In this document: positions 36,681-46,524 of the stretch, piece after piece
Numbering within the stretch: the first letter of the stretch is position 1
Layout of the letters: each line of letters begins with the position of its first letter
Source of the DNA: Sutcliffiella rhizosphaerae
Lineage (GTDB): Bacteria > Bacillota > Bacilli > Bacillales > Bacillaceae_I
Assembly (NCBI RefSeq): GCF_917563925.1
Contig: NZ_CAKJTJ010000010.1
Location: 44,850 to 108,849 of the forward strand
Direction: 5' to 3'
DNA length: 64,000 bases
Notes under the pieces: generated by a model
The model's input: the letters and a program-made list of their open reading frames with translations, nothing else
Database searches by the model: none
What the model was told of the DNA's origin: nothing
Position numbers and translations under genes: made by a program

Positions 36681-39101
36681 TTGAAGCAAAAGTTATATGC
36701 AGCATTAATGCCTTTATTGGTTTTAGTACTAGTATTTAGTACATTCCAATCAAGTGGTGTATCCGCAAACTCAAACAAAGCGGTGGAGTTGGCGACCTTA
36801 CAAGGGGATTTTGATTTATCATCCTCAAAAGCCGTTAAAGTAATTGTTGAATTACAAGAAGAATCAATTGTTGAAGCGAAGCACAATGGGAAAAAGCAAT
36901 CTAAACAAAACCTGAAAAATGCTCGCGATAAAGTAAAGAAAGAAGTTTCACAACGTACGTCCAAAAGTAAAGTGGAGCGCGAGTATGAGCATGTATTCTC
37001 TGGGTTCTCTTTGGAAATCCCTGCAAATGAGATTCCTAGTTTACTAGCGACTCCTGGTGTAAAAGCTGTATATCCTAATGTGGAATATACAACAACTGAA
37101 GTATTGACAAATGAAGAATTCAGTCCAGCTATGTTTGATTCGGCTCCATTTATCGGATCAAACGATGCTTGGGATTTAGGATTTACTGGTGAAGGTGTAA
37201 CGGTTGCAGTTATCGATACTGGTGTTGATTACACACATCCTGACCTTGCACCAAACTTTGGTGTATATTTAGGATGGGACTTTGTTGATAATGATGCAGA
37301 TCCGCAAGAAACCCCTCCTGGTGACCCTCGTGGAGCGGCAACGACTCATGGAACGCACGTTGCTGGTACAGTAGCAGCAAATGGTCAAATTAAAGGTGTG
37401 GCACCAGATGCGACATTACTTGCCTATCGTGTCCTTGGTCCTGGTGGAAGTGGTTCTACGGAAAATGTGGTAGCAGCAATCGAAAGAGCGGTTCTTGACG
37501 GAGCAGATATAATGAACCTTTCTCTTGGGAACTCATTAAACTCTCCTGACTGGGCAACATCTATCGCACTTGACCAAGCAATGGCAGAAGGTGTAGTAGC
37601 AGTTACTTCTAATGGTAACGCTGGTCCTAATAACTGGACAGTAGGATCTCCGGGTACTTCCCGTGAAGCAATCTCTGTTGGAGCAACCCAACTACCTTAC
37701 AATGTATTTACAGCAACAACTACTTCTTCTGATGGAGCATCTTATGCTTCCTCTGCTGTTCAAGGATTCCCATCTGAAGATGAGCTATTATCATTGAACG
37801 GTCAAGATTTTGAATTAGTCGATGTAGGATTTGGATCACCGCAAGAATTTGCTGGAAAAGATGTAGAAGGTAAAATTGCACTAATCAGCCGTGGTGCTGG
37901 TATTGCTTTTGTAGATAAAGCTACTGCTGCTAAAAATGCAGGTGCAGTTGGAGCTATCATTTATAACAACGTTGCAGGTGTAATGCCGAACGTTCCAGGT
38001 ATGGATGTTCCAACTATCATGTTGAATCAGGCTGATGGACAAGCACTTTTAGCTAAAGTCAACGATGTAACAGTAAGCTTTGATATTGCTTTCTCTGAAA
38101 GAGTTGGAGAAACAATGGCAGACTTTTCTTCCCGTGGTCCTGTTATTGATACTTGGATGATTAAGCCTGATGTATCTGCTCCTGGTGTCAATATTGTAAG
38201 TACAGTTCCAACTTTCAATCCGGACGCTCCTCATGGTTACGGTGCGAAGCAAGGAACAAGTATGGCTTCTCCACACGTAGCTGGTGCAGCTGCAGTTATT
38301 CTTCAGGCAAATCCTGATTGGGGTGTGTATGAAGTGAAATCTGCTTTAATGAATACAGCAGAGAAGCTGATTAACCCTGCAACAGGTGCAGAATACCCGC
38401 ACAACACGCAAGGAACTGGTAGTATCCGTGTTGTAGATGCATTGCAAGCTGAAACGCTTGTAAATCCAGGCAGCTACTCTTTCGGAGTGTTTGAAAAGAC
38501 GAAAGGTAAGCAAGTGGAAAGACAGCAATTTGAGATTACAAACCTATCTAATAAAGAAAAACGCTATAACATTCAATTTGAATTTAAAAATGAAGTAAGT
38601 AAACATGTAAAAGTAACGACTAGCAATAACACAAAAGTAAAGCCAGGCAAAAGCCAGAATGTAAATGTGAATGTTCAGGTTGATGCTTCTAAGCTGTCAG
38701 ATGGTTATTATGAGGGACATTTACTAATCTCAGAAGGGGGTAAAACAATTCAAGTTCCTACCATTCTATTTGTAGGAGAACTAGATTATCCTCGAGTAAC
38801 AACTGCTGGTTTTGTAGTATTGGGAGATAATAACTTTGAACTATATAGCTACCTTCCTGGTGGTGCAGACGAGCTAGAATTTTGGATCTACACAGCAACT
38901 GCCAGTGGTGATTTAGGAACATATGTAGGTGATGCTCTTTATGACAGCAATCTTGGTAAAGGATATAACTACCATAACTGGGATGGGAAGCTTGTAGACG
39001 GAAGAGCTCTCCCTGCAGGGAATTACAGACTTGCGGTATATGCGAAGAAGGGCAATTTCGACCGAGCTATTCTTGCTACTGATGTTCTAACTATTCGATA
39101 G
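36681..39101 (+). CDS. vpr: Vpr-like extracellular subtilisin
   Basis: A secreted S8 protease of 806 residues, the same length as B. subtilis Vpr. The signal peptide is about residues 1-30, then an I9-type propeptide. The catalytic residues are Asp179 (VIDTGVDYTHPD), His223 (HGTHVAGT) and Ser527 (GTSMASPHVAG). A protease-associated (PA) domain is inserted at about 350-455, and a C-terminal beta-sandwich region runs from about 600. TTG 36681 is chosen because GGGGAG is just upstream and the product then begins with a good signal peptide. It lies between cccB and ftsE, unlike in B. subtilis. Confidence 0.88.
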   Translation: MKQKLYAALMPLLVLVLVFSTFQSSGVSANSNKAVELATLQGDFDLSSSKAVKVIVELQEESIVEAKHNGKKQSKQNLKNARDKVKKEVSQRTSKSKVEREYEHVFSGFSLEIPANEIPSLLATPGVKAVYPNVEYTTTEVLTNEEFSPAMFDSAPFIGSNDAWDLGFTGEGVTVAVIDTGVDYTHPDLAPNFGVYLGWDFVDNDADPQETPPGDPRGAATTHGTHVAGTVAANGQIKGVAPDATLLAYRVLGPGGSGSTENVVAAIERAVLDGADIMNLSLGNSLNSPDWATSIALDQAMAEGVVAVTSNGNAGPNNWTVGSPGTSREAISVGATQLPYNVFTATTTSSDGASYASSAVQGFPSEDELLSLNGQDFELVDVGFGSPQEFAGKDVEGKIALISRGAGIAFVDKATAAKNAGAVGAIIYNNVAGVMPNVPGMDVPTIMLNQADGQALLAKVNDVTVSFDIAFSERVGETMADFSSRGPVIDTWMIKPDVSAPGVNIVSTVPTFNPDAPHGYGAKQGTSMASPHVAGAAAVILQANPDWGVYEVKSALMNTAEKLINPATGAEYPHNTQGTGSIRVVDALQAETLVNPGSYSFGVFEKTKGKQVERQQFEITNLSNKEKRYNIQFEFKNEVSKHVKVTTSNNTKVKPGKSQNVNVNVQVDASKLSDGYYEGHLLISEGGKTIQVPTILFVGELDYPRVTTAGFVVLGDNNFELYSYLPGGADELEFWIYTATASGDLGTYVGDALYDSNLGKGYNYHNWDGKLVDGRALPAGNYRLAVYAKKGNFDRAILATDVLTIR

Positions 39102-39121
39102 GTTAATAAATTGTCAATTTC

Positions 39122-39160
39122 AAAAACCACTTTCAGGTTGTATATCTGAAGGTGGTTTTT
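39122..39160 (+). terminator. Rho-independent terminator of the vpr-like gene
   Basis: AAAAACCACTTTCAG pairs with CTGAAGGTGGTTTTT (one wobble pair) and is followed by further Ts. Confidence 0.92.
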
Positions 39161-39461
39161 TTTGTATAAAAAATGACGATATTTTTCGACATTCTCCTTG
39201 AAAATGGAAGTAAAACCCTGTATTTCCAATCTATTAGATAATTTGAAAAGAAACTGTAATAATAAATACTCTTATTTTGTCGAAATAGATGCTATAATAA
39301 TAAAGTGAATTTATGCGGGAGCTTGTGAAAATATACATAGTTTAATATAAAAGTCGTATATTTTGCTTTTCCGTTATTGCTCTTATATACATTCCTAATG
39401 AAGTTGTCGAATGTTAGGGATTCTGCAATGAGATTCAAATTTTTACCCAAAAGGTGATAAG
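39161..39461. other. upstream region of ftsEX
   Basis: This AT-rich stretch holds no gene that I can see. TATAAT at about 39293-39298 is a likely -10 box of an ftsEX promoter, but its -35 box is weak. Confidence 0.4.
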
Positions 39462-40148
39462 ATGATTGAAATGCAAGACGTTTATAAGAAATACCCAAAT
39501 GGCGTTCAAGCTATGGACGGTATTAATATAAAAATAAAAGCAGGCGAATTTGTCTATGTTGTTGGCCCTAGTGGTGCTGGTAAATCCACGTTCATCAAAA
39601 TGATGTATCGGGAAGAGAAGCCTACTGGTGGGGATATCGTCATAGATGGAGTAAATCTGTCCAAGCTAAAAGAAAAGAAGGTTCCAATATTAAGAAGGAG
39701 CATTGGGGTAGTTTTCCAAGACTTCAAGCTTTTGCCACAATTGACTGTGTATGAAAATGTTGCTTTTGCGCTGGAAGTTATTGAAGAAAGTCCTAAGAAT
39801 ATTAAGAAGCGTGTGATGGAAGTATTAGATCTTGTAAAACTTAAACATAAGGCAAGACATCTCCCAAGCGAACTTTCTGGAGGAGAGCAGCAAAGAATCT
39901 CCATCGCGCGGTCCATTGTAAATAAACCGAAAGTCATGATTGCCGATGAGCCAACTGGGAATCTTGATCCAGATACGTCTTGGGAAATCATGAGTATTTT
40001 TGAGGATATTAATGCTCAAGGGACCACTATAGTAATGGCTACCCACAACCGTGAAATTGTAAACACAATTAAAAAACGTGTTATTGCCATAGAGCATGGA
40101 AAAATAGTGCGTGATCAAGCAGAGGGGGACTACGGATATGAAGCCTAG
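39462..40148 (+). CDS. ftsE: cell-division ABC ATPase FtsE
   Basis: A 228-residue ATPase subunit of FtsEX, which activates peptidoglycan hydrolases across the membrane. Walker A is GPSGAGKST (residues 37-45), the signature is LSGGEQQR near residue 139, and Walker B is VMIADEPTGNLD near residue 158. AAAGGTG precedes the ATG. Its end overlaps ftsX, so the subunits are probably translationally coupled. In B. subtilis FtsEX activates the hydrolase CwlO; the M23 hydrolase encoded downstream is the likely client here. Confidence 0.97.
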   Translation: MIEMQDVYKKYPNGVQAMDGINIKIKAGEFVYVVGPSGAGKSTFIKMMYREEKPTGGDIVIDGVNLSKLKEKKVPILRRSIGVVFQDFKLLPQLTVYENVAFALEVIEESPKNIKKRVMEVLDLVKLKHKARHLPSELSGGEQQRISIARSIVNKPKVMIADEPTGNLDPDTSWEIMSIFEDINAQGTTIVMATHNREIVNTIKKRVIAIEHGKIVRDQAEGDYGYEA

Positions 40149-41034
40149 AACTCTGATGCGTCACTATAAAGAAAGTTTTAAAAGTCTTGCACGAAATGGT
40201 TGGATGACATTTGCTTCTGTTAGTGCTGTAACTGTAACGCTTCTGCTTGTTGGTGTATTTTTAGTCATCATGATGAACTTGAACAATGTAGCATCCGAAA
40301 TTGAAAACGATGTGGAAATTAGAGTTCATATTGACTTGACGGCCGAAGAAGAAGAACAGCAAGTACTTAGAGAGCAAATTTTAGATATAGCTGAAGTGGA
40401 ATCGATTGATTTCTCTTCAAAGGAAAATGAGTTAAAAAGCTTGGTTGACAGCTTTGGTGAAGAAGGTACCGCGTTTGAATTGTTTGAACAAAACAACCCT
40501 CTTTACGATGTTTTTATCGTAAAGACAGCAACGCCGCAAGATACGATAAAAGTTGCGAATGAGATTGAAGGAATGGATAATGCCTACAATGTCATTTATG
40601 GAGCAGGAACAGTAGAAAGGCTTTTCACCATTTTTGAGATTGCAAGGAATATTGGACTTGCTCTCATTCTTGGCTTAGTCTTTACGGCTATGTTCTTAAT
40701 CTCCAATACGATTAAGATTACCATTTTTGCAAGAAGAAAAGAAATAGAAATCATGAAGCTTGTTGGAGCGACAAACGGGTTTATCCGTTGGCCATTTTTC
40801 CTAGAAGGATTGTGGTTGGGAATCCTTGGTTCTCTAGTGCCAATTGGAATTATTCTCACATCCTACTATTATTTAATAGATTTGGTACAACCTAGAATCC
40901 CACAAGGTACATTTATACAGCTGCTACCATTTTACCCCTTTGCTTTCCAGGTTATTGCTATCCTGGTCGCAATTGGAGCCTTCATCGGTATGTGGGGAAG
41001 CATGATGTCCGTCCGTAAATTCTTGAGAGTTTAA
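40138..41034 (+). CDS. ftsX: cell-division ABC permease FtsX
   Basis: A 298-residue membrane subunit with four membrane segments (near residues 25-47, 172-195, 220-245 and 265-290). A large extracellular loop (about 48-165) contacts the hydrolase or its adaptor. ARRKEIEIMKLVGATNGFIRWPFFLEG is the conserved FtsX cytoplasmic motif. ATG 40138 follows AGAGGGGGA and overlaps the last eleven bases of ftsE. The length matches B. subtilis FtsX (296). Confidence 0.96.
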   Translation: MKPRTLMRHYKESFKSLARNGWMTFASVSAVTVTLLLVGVFLVIMMNLNNVASEIENDVEIRVHIDLTAEEEEQQVLREQILDIAEVESIDFSSKENELKSLVDSFGEEGTAFELFEQNNPLYDVFIVKTATPQDTIKVANEIEGMDNAYNVIYGAGTVERLFTIFEIARNIGLALILGLVFTAMFLISNTIKITIFARRKEIEIMKLVGATNGFIRWPFFLEGLWLGILGSLVPIGIILTSYYYLIDLVQPRIPQGTFIQLLPFYPFAFQVIAILVAIGAFIGMWGSMMSVRKFLRV

Positions 41035-41120
41035 TAGATTATGACTAAAAAAGAAAACTTTTCGGGAGCATCGCATCTGTTCCTGAAAAGAGTACATAAG
41101 AGTTTGGGGGAAAGTAAGGG

Positions 41121-42464
41121 ATGAGAAGAAAGTTTGGTATCGTTGCGATTGCTGCAGTCATTGGTTTTTCCGGATTTTTCTCGTCGGGATTAACAGAAAA
41201 AGCATTTGCCAATGAAATGCAACAACGACTCAACGAGGTAAAAGATCAACAATCAAATAATGAATCATCAAGATCAGAAAAACAAAACGAAGTAAATAAG
41301 CTTCAATCAGATCAAAAGGATTTAGCTGCTGAAGTGGATCGACTCGATAAGGCAGTTGCCGAAACGAAAAATAAAATTAGTGCTAAAAAAGAAGAAATTG
41401 ATTCTACTCGCCAAGAAATCGAAAAGTTAAAAGAAGAAATTGAAGTTCTAAAAGAAAGAATTGCAAAGAGAAATGAGCTTCTAGAAGATCGCGCTCGTTC
41501 CTTCCAACAGGGTGGAGGAGCCGTTAACTATTTAGATGTTTTGTTAGGTGCACAAAGCTTTGGAGATTTTCTGGACCGCGTTGGTGCGGTAGCAACTATT
41601 GTTCAAGCCGATCGTGATATTCTACAAGCTCATCAAGAGGATAAAGAAGCATTAGAGCAAAAAGAGCTTGAAATGCGTGAAAAACTTGCAGCACTAGAAC
41701 AACAATTGACTGACCTTGAAAATATGGAAGTAGAACTTAAAAAGCAAATTGCTGAAAAAGATAAGCTAATGAAGGAACTAAGACAGAAAGAACAAGCAAC
41801 AATGCATGAAATTCACCAATTAGAAAATGAAGCGGAAGTTCTTGCTGCACAGGAAAAAGCGATTCGTGCCGAAATTAAAGCGGCGGAAGAGCGAGCAAGA
41901 AAAGAAGCAGAAGAGCGTGCGAGAATTGAAGCGGAAAGAAAACGTCTGGAAGAGGAACAACGTAAGAAAGATGCAGAAGCAGCAGCTGCAGCAAAAGCAG
42001 CAGGTAAGCCAGCTCCCCCTCCTACACAGGTTTCATCACCTCCACCACCAGTTTCATCCGGAAACTGGACAAGACCTGCAACTGGTAGTGTGACGTCTGG
42101 TTTTGGTTCTCGTTGGGGATCACAGCATTACGGTATTGATATCGGTAAAAATGGAAGAACAGGTAATGTTCCAGTCGTTGCAGCAGGAAGCGGTACAGTT
42201 TTCCAAGCATACAAATCCAGCTCTTACGGAAATGTAGTTTTCATTACACACTATATGGATGGACAGACTTGGACTACTGTTTATGCACATCTTGATAGCA
42301 TTGGTGTAAGTGCAGGACAATCCGTCTCAAAAGGAGATTTTATCGGAAATATGGGGAACACAGGCATCTCCACAGGTCCTCACTTACACTTTGAATTACA
42401 CAGAGGGTCATGGAACGGATCTAAATCAAATGCGGTAAACCCTGCTTCTTATATTAATTTCTAA
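41121..42464 (+). CDS. coiled-coil M23 peptidoglycan endopeptidase
   Basis: A 447-residue secreted hydrolase with a signal peptide (about 1-30), a long coiled coil (about 32-290), a Pro-rich linker (PAPPPTQVSSPPPPVSSG) and a C-terminal LytM domain. The zinc ligands are visible in HYGIDIG and HLHFELH. This arrangement is like EnvC and PcsB, which are switched on by FtsEX. It lies 86 bases after ftsX, so it is the probable partner. In B. subtilis the FtsEX client CwlO has a different catalytic domain and is encoded elsewhere. Confidence 0.93.
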   Translation: MRRKFGIVAIAAVIGFSGFFSSGLTEKAFANEMQQRLNEVKDQQSNNESSRSEKQNEVNKLQSDQKDLAAEVDRLDKAVAETKNKISAKKEEIDSTRQEIEKLKEEIEVLKERIAKRNELLEDRARSFQQGGGAVNYLDVLLGAQSFGDFLDRVGAVATIVQADRDILQAHQEDKEALEQKELEMREKLAALEQQLTDLENMEVELKKQIAEKDKLMKELRQKEQATMHEIHQLENEAEVLAAQEKAIRAEIKAAEERARKEAEERARIEAERKRLEEEQRKKDAEAAAAAKAAGKPAPPPTQVSSPPPPVSSGNWTRPATGSVTSGFGSRWGSQHYGIDIGKNGRTGNVPVVAAGSGTVFQAYKSSSYGNVVFITHYMDGQTWTTVYAHLDSIGVSAGQSVSKGDFIGNMGNTGISTGPHLHFELHRGSWNGSKSNAVNPASYINF

Positions 42465-42506
42465 TCTATCCACATATTATGTACAAGCTACACATATACT
42501 GGATAT

Positions 42507-42542
42507 AAAGGCATTACACTTTAATGGTGTAATGCCTTTTCT
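42507..42542 (+). terminator. Rho-independent terminator after the M23 hydrolase
   Basis: AAAGGCATTACAC and GTGTAATGCCTTT form a perfect 13-bp stem around a seven-base loop and run into TCTT. Confidence 0.9.
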
Positions 42543-42667
42543 TGCAATTTACCATGTCGTAGCTTGACCTTTACATAAGCTATATTAATACCAACCATCA
42601 TCAAGCTATGGTACAATTGCGTCATATCTATCGTTCGGCAAGTGGTCAAGGATGAGGAGGAGCTTTC

Positions 42668-44140
42668 ATGAATCGCAAAATAATCACAGTATTAATGCTA
42701 GTCTCAGTTTTAATTGGAGCAGCAGGGATGTATGCGGGAATTCACTGGTTTGACAATGGTCCTGTTGCAGCTGTTCCATCCAATTCATTAACAGATTCGG
42801 AGCAGGCAGCAGCTCCTCAAGAATCACCAAAACAAATCGCTGAAAACATGGAGAAAATAAAAAAGGCATATGAGATTATATCTTCTCGCTATGTTGAAGA
42901 AATGGAACCAAACGAATTAATTGAAGGTGCTATTCAAGGAATGGTTAATACGTTAGAGGACCCATACTCCGTGTATATGGATAAAGATACAGCAGAGCAA
43001 TTCACTCAATCCCTTGAATCCTCATTTGAAGGAATCGGTGCAGAGGTCGGGATGCAAAATGACAAAGTAACAATCGTTTCGCCTTTTCGCGGTTCTCCAG
43101 CTGAAAAAGCCGGACTGCAACCAAATGATCAAATCCTGAAAGTGGATGAAGAGGATATCGCAGGACTTGATCTATACCAGGCAGTGCTAAAAATTCGTGG
43201 TGAAAAAGGCTCGGTTGTCAAATTACAAATCCAACGTCCAGGTGTTCAAGAACCATTTAATGTTGACGTAACAAGAGATACAATTCCGATTGAAACAGTT
43301 TATTCAGAAACATATGAACAGGAAGGGAAAAAAGTGGGGTACATCCAAATTACTTCATTCTCCCAAAATACAGGGGCAGACTTTAAGGAACAGTTAGCTG
43401 CCATTGAAAGCGATAATATTGAGGGTCTGGTGATAGACGTCCGAGGAAACCCTGGTGGACTTTTAGATCAGGTTCAAATTATTGCTTCAGAGCTTGTGAC
43501 CCAAGAGAAGCCTTATGTGCAAATTGAACAACGCAATGGAGAAAAGCAGCGTTTCTTCTCTTCTATAACCGAGAAGAAACCCTATGAGATTGTCACATTA
43601 ATCGACAATGGAAGTGCTTCCGCTTCAGAAATACTTGCCGGTGCCTTAAAAGAAGCAGGTGGGTACGAAGTGGTTGGAGATACCTCCTTTGGTAAAGGAA
43701 CAGTCCAGCAGCCGTTAGAACTTGGAGATGGCAGCAACCTGAAGCTTACGATGTATAAATGGTTAACTCCAGATGGTAACTGGATCCATAAAGACGGAGT
43801 AGAGCCGACGGTACCAGTAAAGCAGCCTGACTACTTTTATGCTAATCCAATTAGCTTAGATGAAAATGAAGAGCTAACATTTGATGACAATAATGAAAAA
43901 GTAAAAAATGTCCAAGTGATGCTAAAAGGACTTGGTTTTGATCCTGGAAGAGAAGACGGCTATTTCAGTAAAGAAACGGAAAATGCCTTGAAATCCTTCC
44001 AAAGCGAAAATGGCATTCCTAATACAGGAAAAGTGACTAACCAAACTGCTGAACAGCTGCAAACAAAACTGCTAGAAGCGGTCCGTTCGAAAGAAAACGA
44101 TGTTCAACTAAAAGAAGCAATTAACACATTGTTGAAATAA
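42668..44140 (+). CDS. ctpB: carboxy-terminal processing protease CtpB (S41)
   Basis: A 490-residue exported S41 protease with an N-terminal membrane anchor, a PDZ domain (about 118-200), a catalytic core and a C-terminal peptidoglycan-binding domain (about 415-470). The nucleophile is in GSASASEILAGALKEAG and the lysine in SFGKGTVQ. In B. subtilis CtpB cleaves SpoIVFA during sporulation signalling, and its gene also follows ftsEX. ATGAGGAGGAGC precedes the ATG. Confidence 0.94.
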   Translation: MNRKIITVLMLVSVLIGAAGMYAGIHWFDNGPVAAVPSNSLTDSEQAAAPQESPKQIAENMEKIKKAYEIISSRYVEEMEPNELIEGAIQGMVNTLEDPYSVYMDKDTAEQFTQSLESSFEGIGAEVGMQNDKVTIVSPFRGSPAEKAGLQPNDQILKVDEEDIAGLDLYQAVLKIRGEKGSVVKLQIQRPGVQEPFNVDVTRDTIPIETVYSETYEQEGKKVGYIQITSFSQNTGADFKEQLAAIESDNIEGLVIDVRGNPGGLLDQVQIIASELVTQEKPYVQIEQRNGEKQRFFSSITEKKPYEIVTLIDNGSASASEILAGALKEAGGYEVVGDTSFGKGTVQQPLELGDGSNLKLTMYKWLTPDGNWIHKDGVEPTVPVKQPDYFYANPISLDENEELTFDDNNEKVKNVQVMLKGLGFDPGREDGYFSKETENALKSFQSENGIPNTGKVTNQTAEQLQTKLLEAVRSKENDVQLKEAINTLLK

Positions 44141-44148
44141 TTTTATTC

Positions 44149-44182
44149 AAGTCAGCTCCTGCTATGGTGGGGGCTGACTTTT
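44149..44182 (+). terminator. Rho-independent terminator of ctpB
   Basis: AAGTCAGCTCC pairs with GGGGCTGACTT (one wobble pair) and is followed by TT. Confidence 0.82.
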
Positions 44183-44231
44183 ATATGATAAAATAAAAAG
44201 AAAGTTTGTATAAGTAGGCGGTGATTCACAA

Positions 44232-45428
44232 ATGGAATCATGGGTATTTGAACTATTAAAAGGTGTGGGGCGTCTATTTATCCACCCTGTTTTATATGTA
44301 ACATTAGCTGTTGCAGTAGTATTAGGATATTTCCGTGTTAAGCGAGAAAGATATGATTTTCTCATAAGGATAGAATACGGATTGACAGAATTTCAAAAGG
44401 CTTGTAAAAGTTTACTCATTGGCATAGCCTTGTCTGTTTTTACCATTGGTATCGGTGTTATTTTGCCATTTGGTACCATTGTTCTTCTAGGTCTATTTAC
44501 CATCCTTTTTACTCTATTTATTAAACCAAGATTGCTATCTTCAGCGTACATTTTTGGATTTGCATTTTTAGGTGTAATCCTTTTACCAAATATTGAAACT
44601 AGTATTTCTCTACTGCAAAGTCTGTTTGTTTCTATTGCTGGAACCGATTTATCGACACTTGCACTGTTAATGGGAATGCTTATCGTGGTGGAGGGACTAC
44701 TTGTTTGGAAGCAAGCATCTTTTCAAACCTCGCCCATGCTCCATAAAAGTAAGCGCGGACTTCCAGTTGGTTCTCATGTTGTGCAGCGCGTCTGGATCCT
44801 GCCATTATTTTTGTTTGTACCAGTGACTTCTGGCGGTATCACAACATATTTTGATTGGTGGCCAGTTTTGCAAGTAGGCGAACACACACTTACCATATGG
44901 CTTGTTCCGTTTGCAGTAGGCTTTTATCAGCACCTAAGGGCAAGTCTGCCAAAAGTGACTATTCCGATATTAGGGAAACAGCTATTTTTCCTCGGACTAT
45001 TGGTTTTCCTAATAAGTGCTAGCAGTTTACTATGGGCTACTTCTGCCATTATCGCAGCTATCGTAGCAATTTTTGGACGAGGCTGGTTACAATATCGTAC
45101 AAGGATACAGGAAGACCGGCAACGACCACTCTTTGTCCAACGTGATGATGGTCTTGTCATCCTAGGAGTGATCCCAGATAGCCCTGCTGAAAAAATGAAT
45201 CTCCAAATAGGAGAAATCATTACTAAAGTAAATAATATCCCAGTAAAAACCGTCCCTCAATTTTATGAAGCACTTCAGAAAAACAGAGCATTCTGTAAGC
45301 TTCACGTTGTCGATATAAATGGGGAGATACGATTTGCGCAATCTGCCTTATATGAAGGAGACCATCATGAATTAGGTCTATTATTCATCCAAGAGGGAAG
45401 GAAATGGAAACGGGCGGAAGTGAGTTAG
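44232..45428 (+). CDS. minJ: MinJ, topological determinant of division-site selection
   Basis: A 398-residue membrane protein with about six to eight membrane segments in the first 300 residues and a C-terminal PDZ domain (about 310-390; VILGVIPDSPAEKMNLQIGEIITKVN in part). B. subtilis MinJ (397 residues) has the same plan and the same place, and bridges DivIVA to MinCD at the poles. In B. subtilis swrAA lies between ctpB and minJ; here the gap is only 91 bases and swrAA is absent. AGGCGGTG precedes the ATG. Confidence 0.9.
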   Translation: MESWVFELLKGVGRLFIHPVLYVTLAVAVVLGYFRVKRERYDFLIRIEYGLTEFQKACKSLLIGIALSVFTIGIGVILPFGTIVLLGLFTILFTLFIKPRLLSSAYIFGFAFLGVILLPNIETSISLLQSLFVSIAGTDLSTLALLMGMLIVVEGLLVWKQASFQTSPMLHKSKRGLPVGSHVVQRVWILPLFLFVPVTSGGITTYFDWWPVLQVGEHTLTIWLVPFAVGFYQHLRASLPKVTIPILGKQLFFLGLLVFLISASSLLWATSAIIAAIVAIFGRGWLQYRTRIQEDRQRPLFVQRDDGLVILGVIPDSPAEKMNLQIGEIITKVNNIPVKTVPQFYEALQKNRAFCKLHVVDINGEIRFAQSALYEGDHHELGLLFIQEGRKWKRAEVS

Positions 45429-45513
45429 TCGTAAATTTCCAGAATTCAACGGAATTCTAGTATATTTTCATAAGTGTATGGACGATGCTAAACTAAAAGA
45501 AACTGGTTATACA

Positions 45514-45542
45514 ACCACATTGTTAAAGTGGTACTATTTTTT
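45514..45542 (+). terminator. weak terminator-like hairpin after minJ
   Basis: ACCAC and GTGGT pair around a nine-base loop, followed three bases later by TTTTTT. The stem is short. Confidence 0.4.
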
Positions 45543-45616
45543 CCGGAGAATTTTTTATTTTGTTAATGCCAATTCCTTCGTGGTAATTAATAAATTATAA
45601 ATCACTTTTTCTGTAT

Positions 45617-45645
45617 TTGCTAAATTCAGTTAAGAATGGTATAAT
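45617..45645 (+). promoter_or_regulatory. sigma-A promoter of the cold-shock gene
   Basis: TTGCTA at 45617-45622, a 17-base spacer and TATAAT at 45640-45645. This predicts a leader of about 130 bases, usual for cold-shock genes. Confidence 0.7.
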
Positions 45646-45748
45646 AAAATTAATTATTTTTGTTCGGTGTAAAATTGCGAGAAGAGAAATCTCTTCAATA
45701 GAAATTTTTTCTTAAGATAGAATGTTTGAACAAGGGTAGTAATACAAG

Positions 45749-45764
45749 TGTGGGACATCCCACA
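45749..45764 (+). promoter_or_regulatory. hairpin just before the cold-shock gene ribosome site
   Basis: TGTGGG ACAT CCCACA folds into a GC-rich stem-loop ending three bases before AGGAGA (45767-45772). It may affect ribosome access with temperature. Confidence 0.5.
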
Positions 45765-45779
45765 ATAGGAGACGATAAT

Positions 45780-45980
45780 ATGGAACAAGGTACAGTAAAA
45801 TGGTTCAATGCAGAAAAAGGATTCGGATTCATCGAGCGAGAAGGCGGAGACGATGTATTCGTACACTTCAGTGCTATTCAAAGCGAAGGCTTTAAATCGT
45901 TAGAAGAAGGTCAAAAAGTAACGTTTGATATCGAAAACGGCCAACGCGGCCTACAAGCTGCTAACGTTAATAAAGCATAA
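45780..45980 (+). CDS. cold-shock protein (Csp family)
   Basis: A 66-residue RNA chaperone with one cold-shock domain. [15 protein letters not shown] contains RNP1 (KGFGFI), and [10 protein letters not shown] contains RNP2 (VFVHF). Length and sequence match B. subtilis CspB, CspC and CspD; I cannot choose among these paralogues. ATG 45780 follows AGGAGACGATAAT, and the longer upstream frame is untranslated leader. It has its own promoter and terminator. Confidence 0.96.
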   Translation: MEQGTVKWFNAEKGFGFIEREGGDDVFVHFSAIQSEGFKSLEEGQKVTFDIENGQRGLQAANVNKA

Positions 45981-45988
45981 CCAAAGTG

Positions 45989-46014
45989 AAAAGACTCCAT
46001 CTTGGAGTCTTTTT
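45989..46014 (+). terminator. Rho-independent terminator of the cold-shock gene
   Basis: AAAAGACTCCA pairs with TGGAGTCTTTTT around a three-base loop. Confidence 0.92.
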
Positions 46015-46101
46015 ACTTTAATTATCTCTTTAGGTTAGAGGAAACAAATAAACATCAAAAAATAAGTTTTATCATGTTTGATACTAGAGGGGATGAGGAC
46101 T

Positions 46102-46275
46102 ATGAGCTTGGAAATGTTTCGTGTTGGGGAAATAGTAAATATCAGAAAATCTAATGAATTAGTAATAATTTCAAAAAGTCATTATGTGAAAAATATGAAA
46201 AGATACTCTTATGTTGTCAATAAATATCCTAATACTTTTTTCTTTGAAGAAGAATTAGTAAAACATAAGAAATAA
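46102..46275 (+). CDS. small protein of unknown function
   Basis: A 57-residue basic protein (MSLEMFRVGEIVNIRKSNEL and onward, ending VKHKK) with a short beta-rich look and no known domain. AGAGGGG at 46086-46092 is correctly spaced for ATG 46102, although ATG 46093 is possible. It lies alone between the cold-shock gene and the DUF4256 gene. Coding status is plausible but unproven. Confidence 0.5.
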   Translation: MSLEMFRVGEIVNIRKSNELVIISKSHYVKNMKRYSYVVNKYPNTFFFEEELVKHKK

Positions 46276-46367
46276 CTGGATGTTTATACATTGCTACGAA
46301 TCATTTAATGGGGGACCCTGTCCCATACCCATCAAGCTAATTAAAAAATAATACCTCCATTAATGTA

Positions 46368-46418
46368 AAAACACTATGCTTATCGTAAGAAGTTTACGAG
46401 AAAGGATGGTGTTTTTTT
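46368..46418 (+). terminator. terminator-like structure upstream of the DUF4256 gene
   Basis: AAAACACTAT pairs imperfectly with GATGGTGTTTT. The loop holds an inner hairpin (CGTAA and TTTACG), and a T-run follows. It may end the small gene transcript. Confidence 0.55.
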
Positions 46419-46524
46419 ATAAATCCTATCATCTTTAGTGAATTGACATTTTTGGCTATCACATCATGGCATTTCTGACAAATGGCGAAATTAAGAGGAA
46501 GATAGTTTTTAATTAAAATATTAG

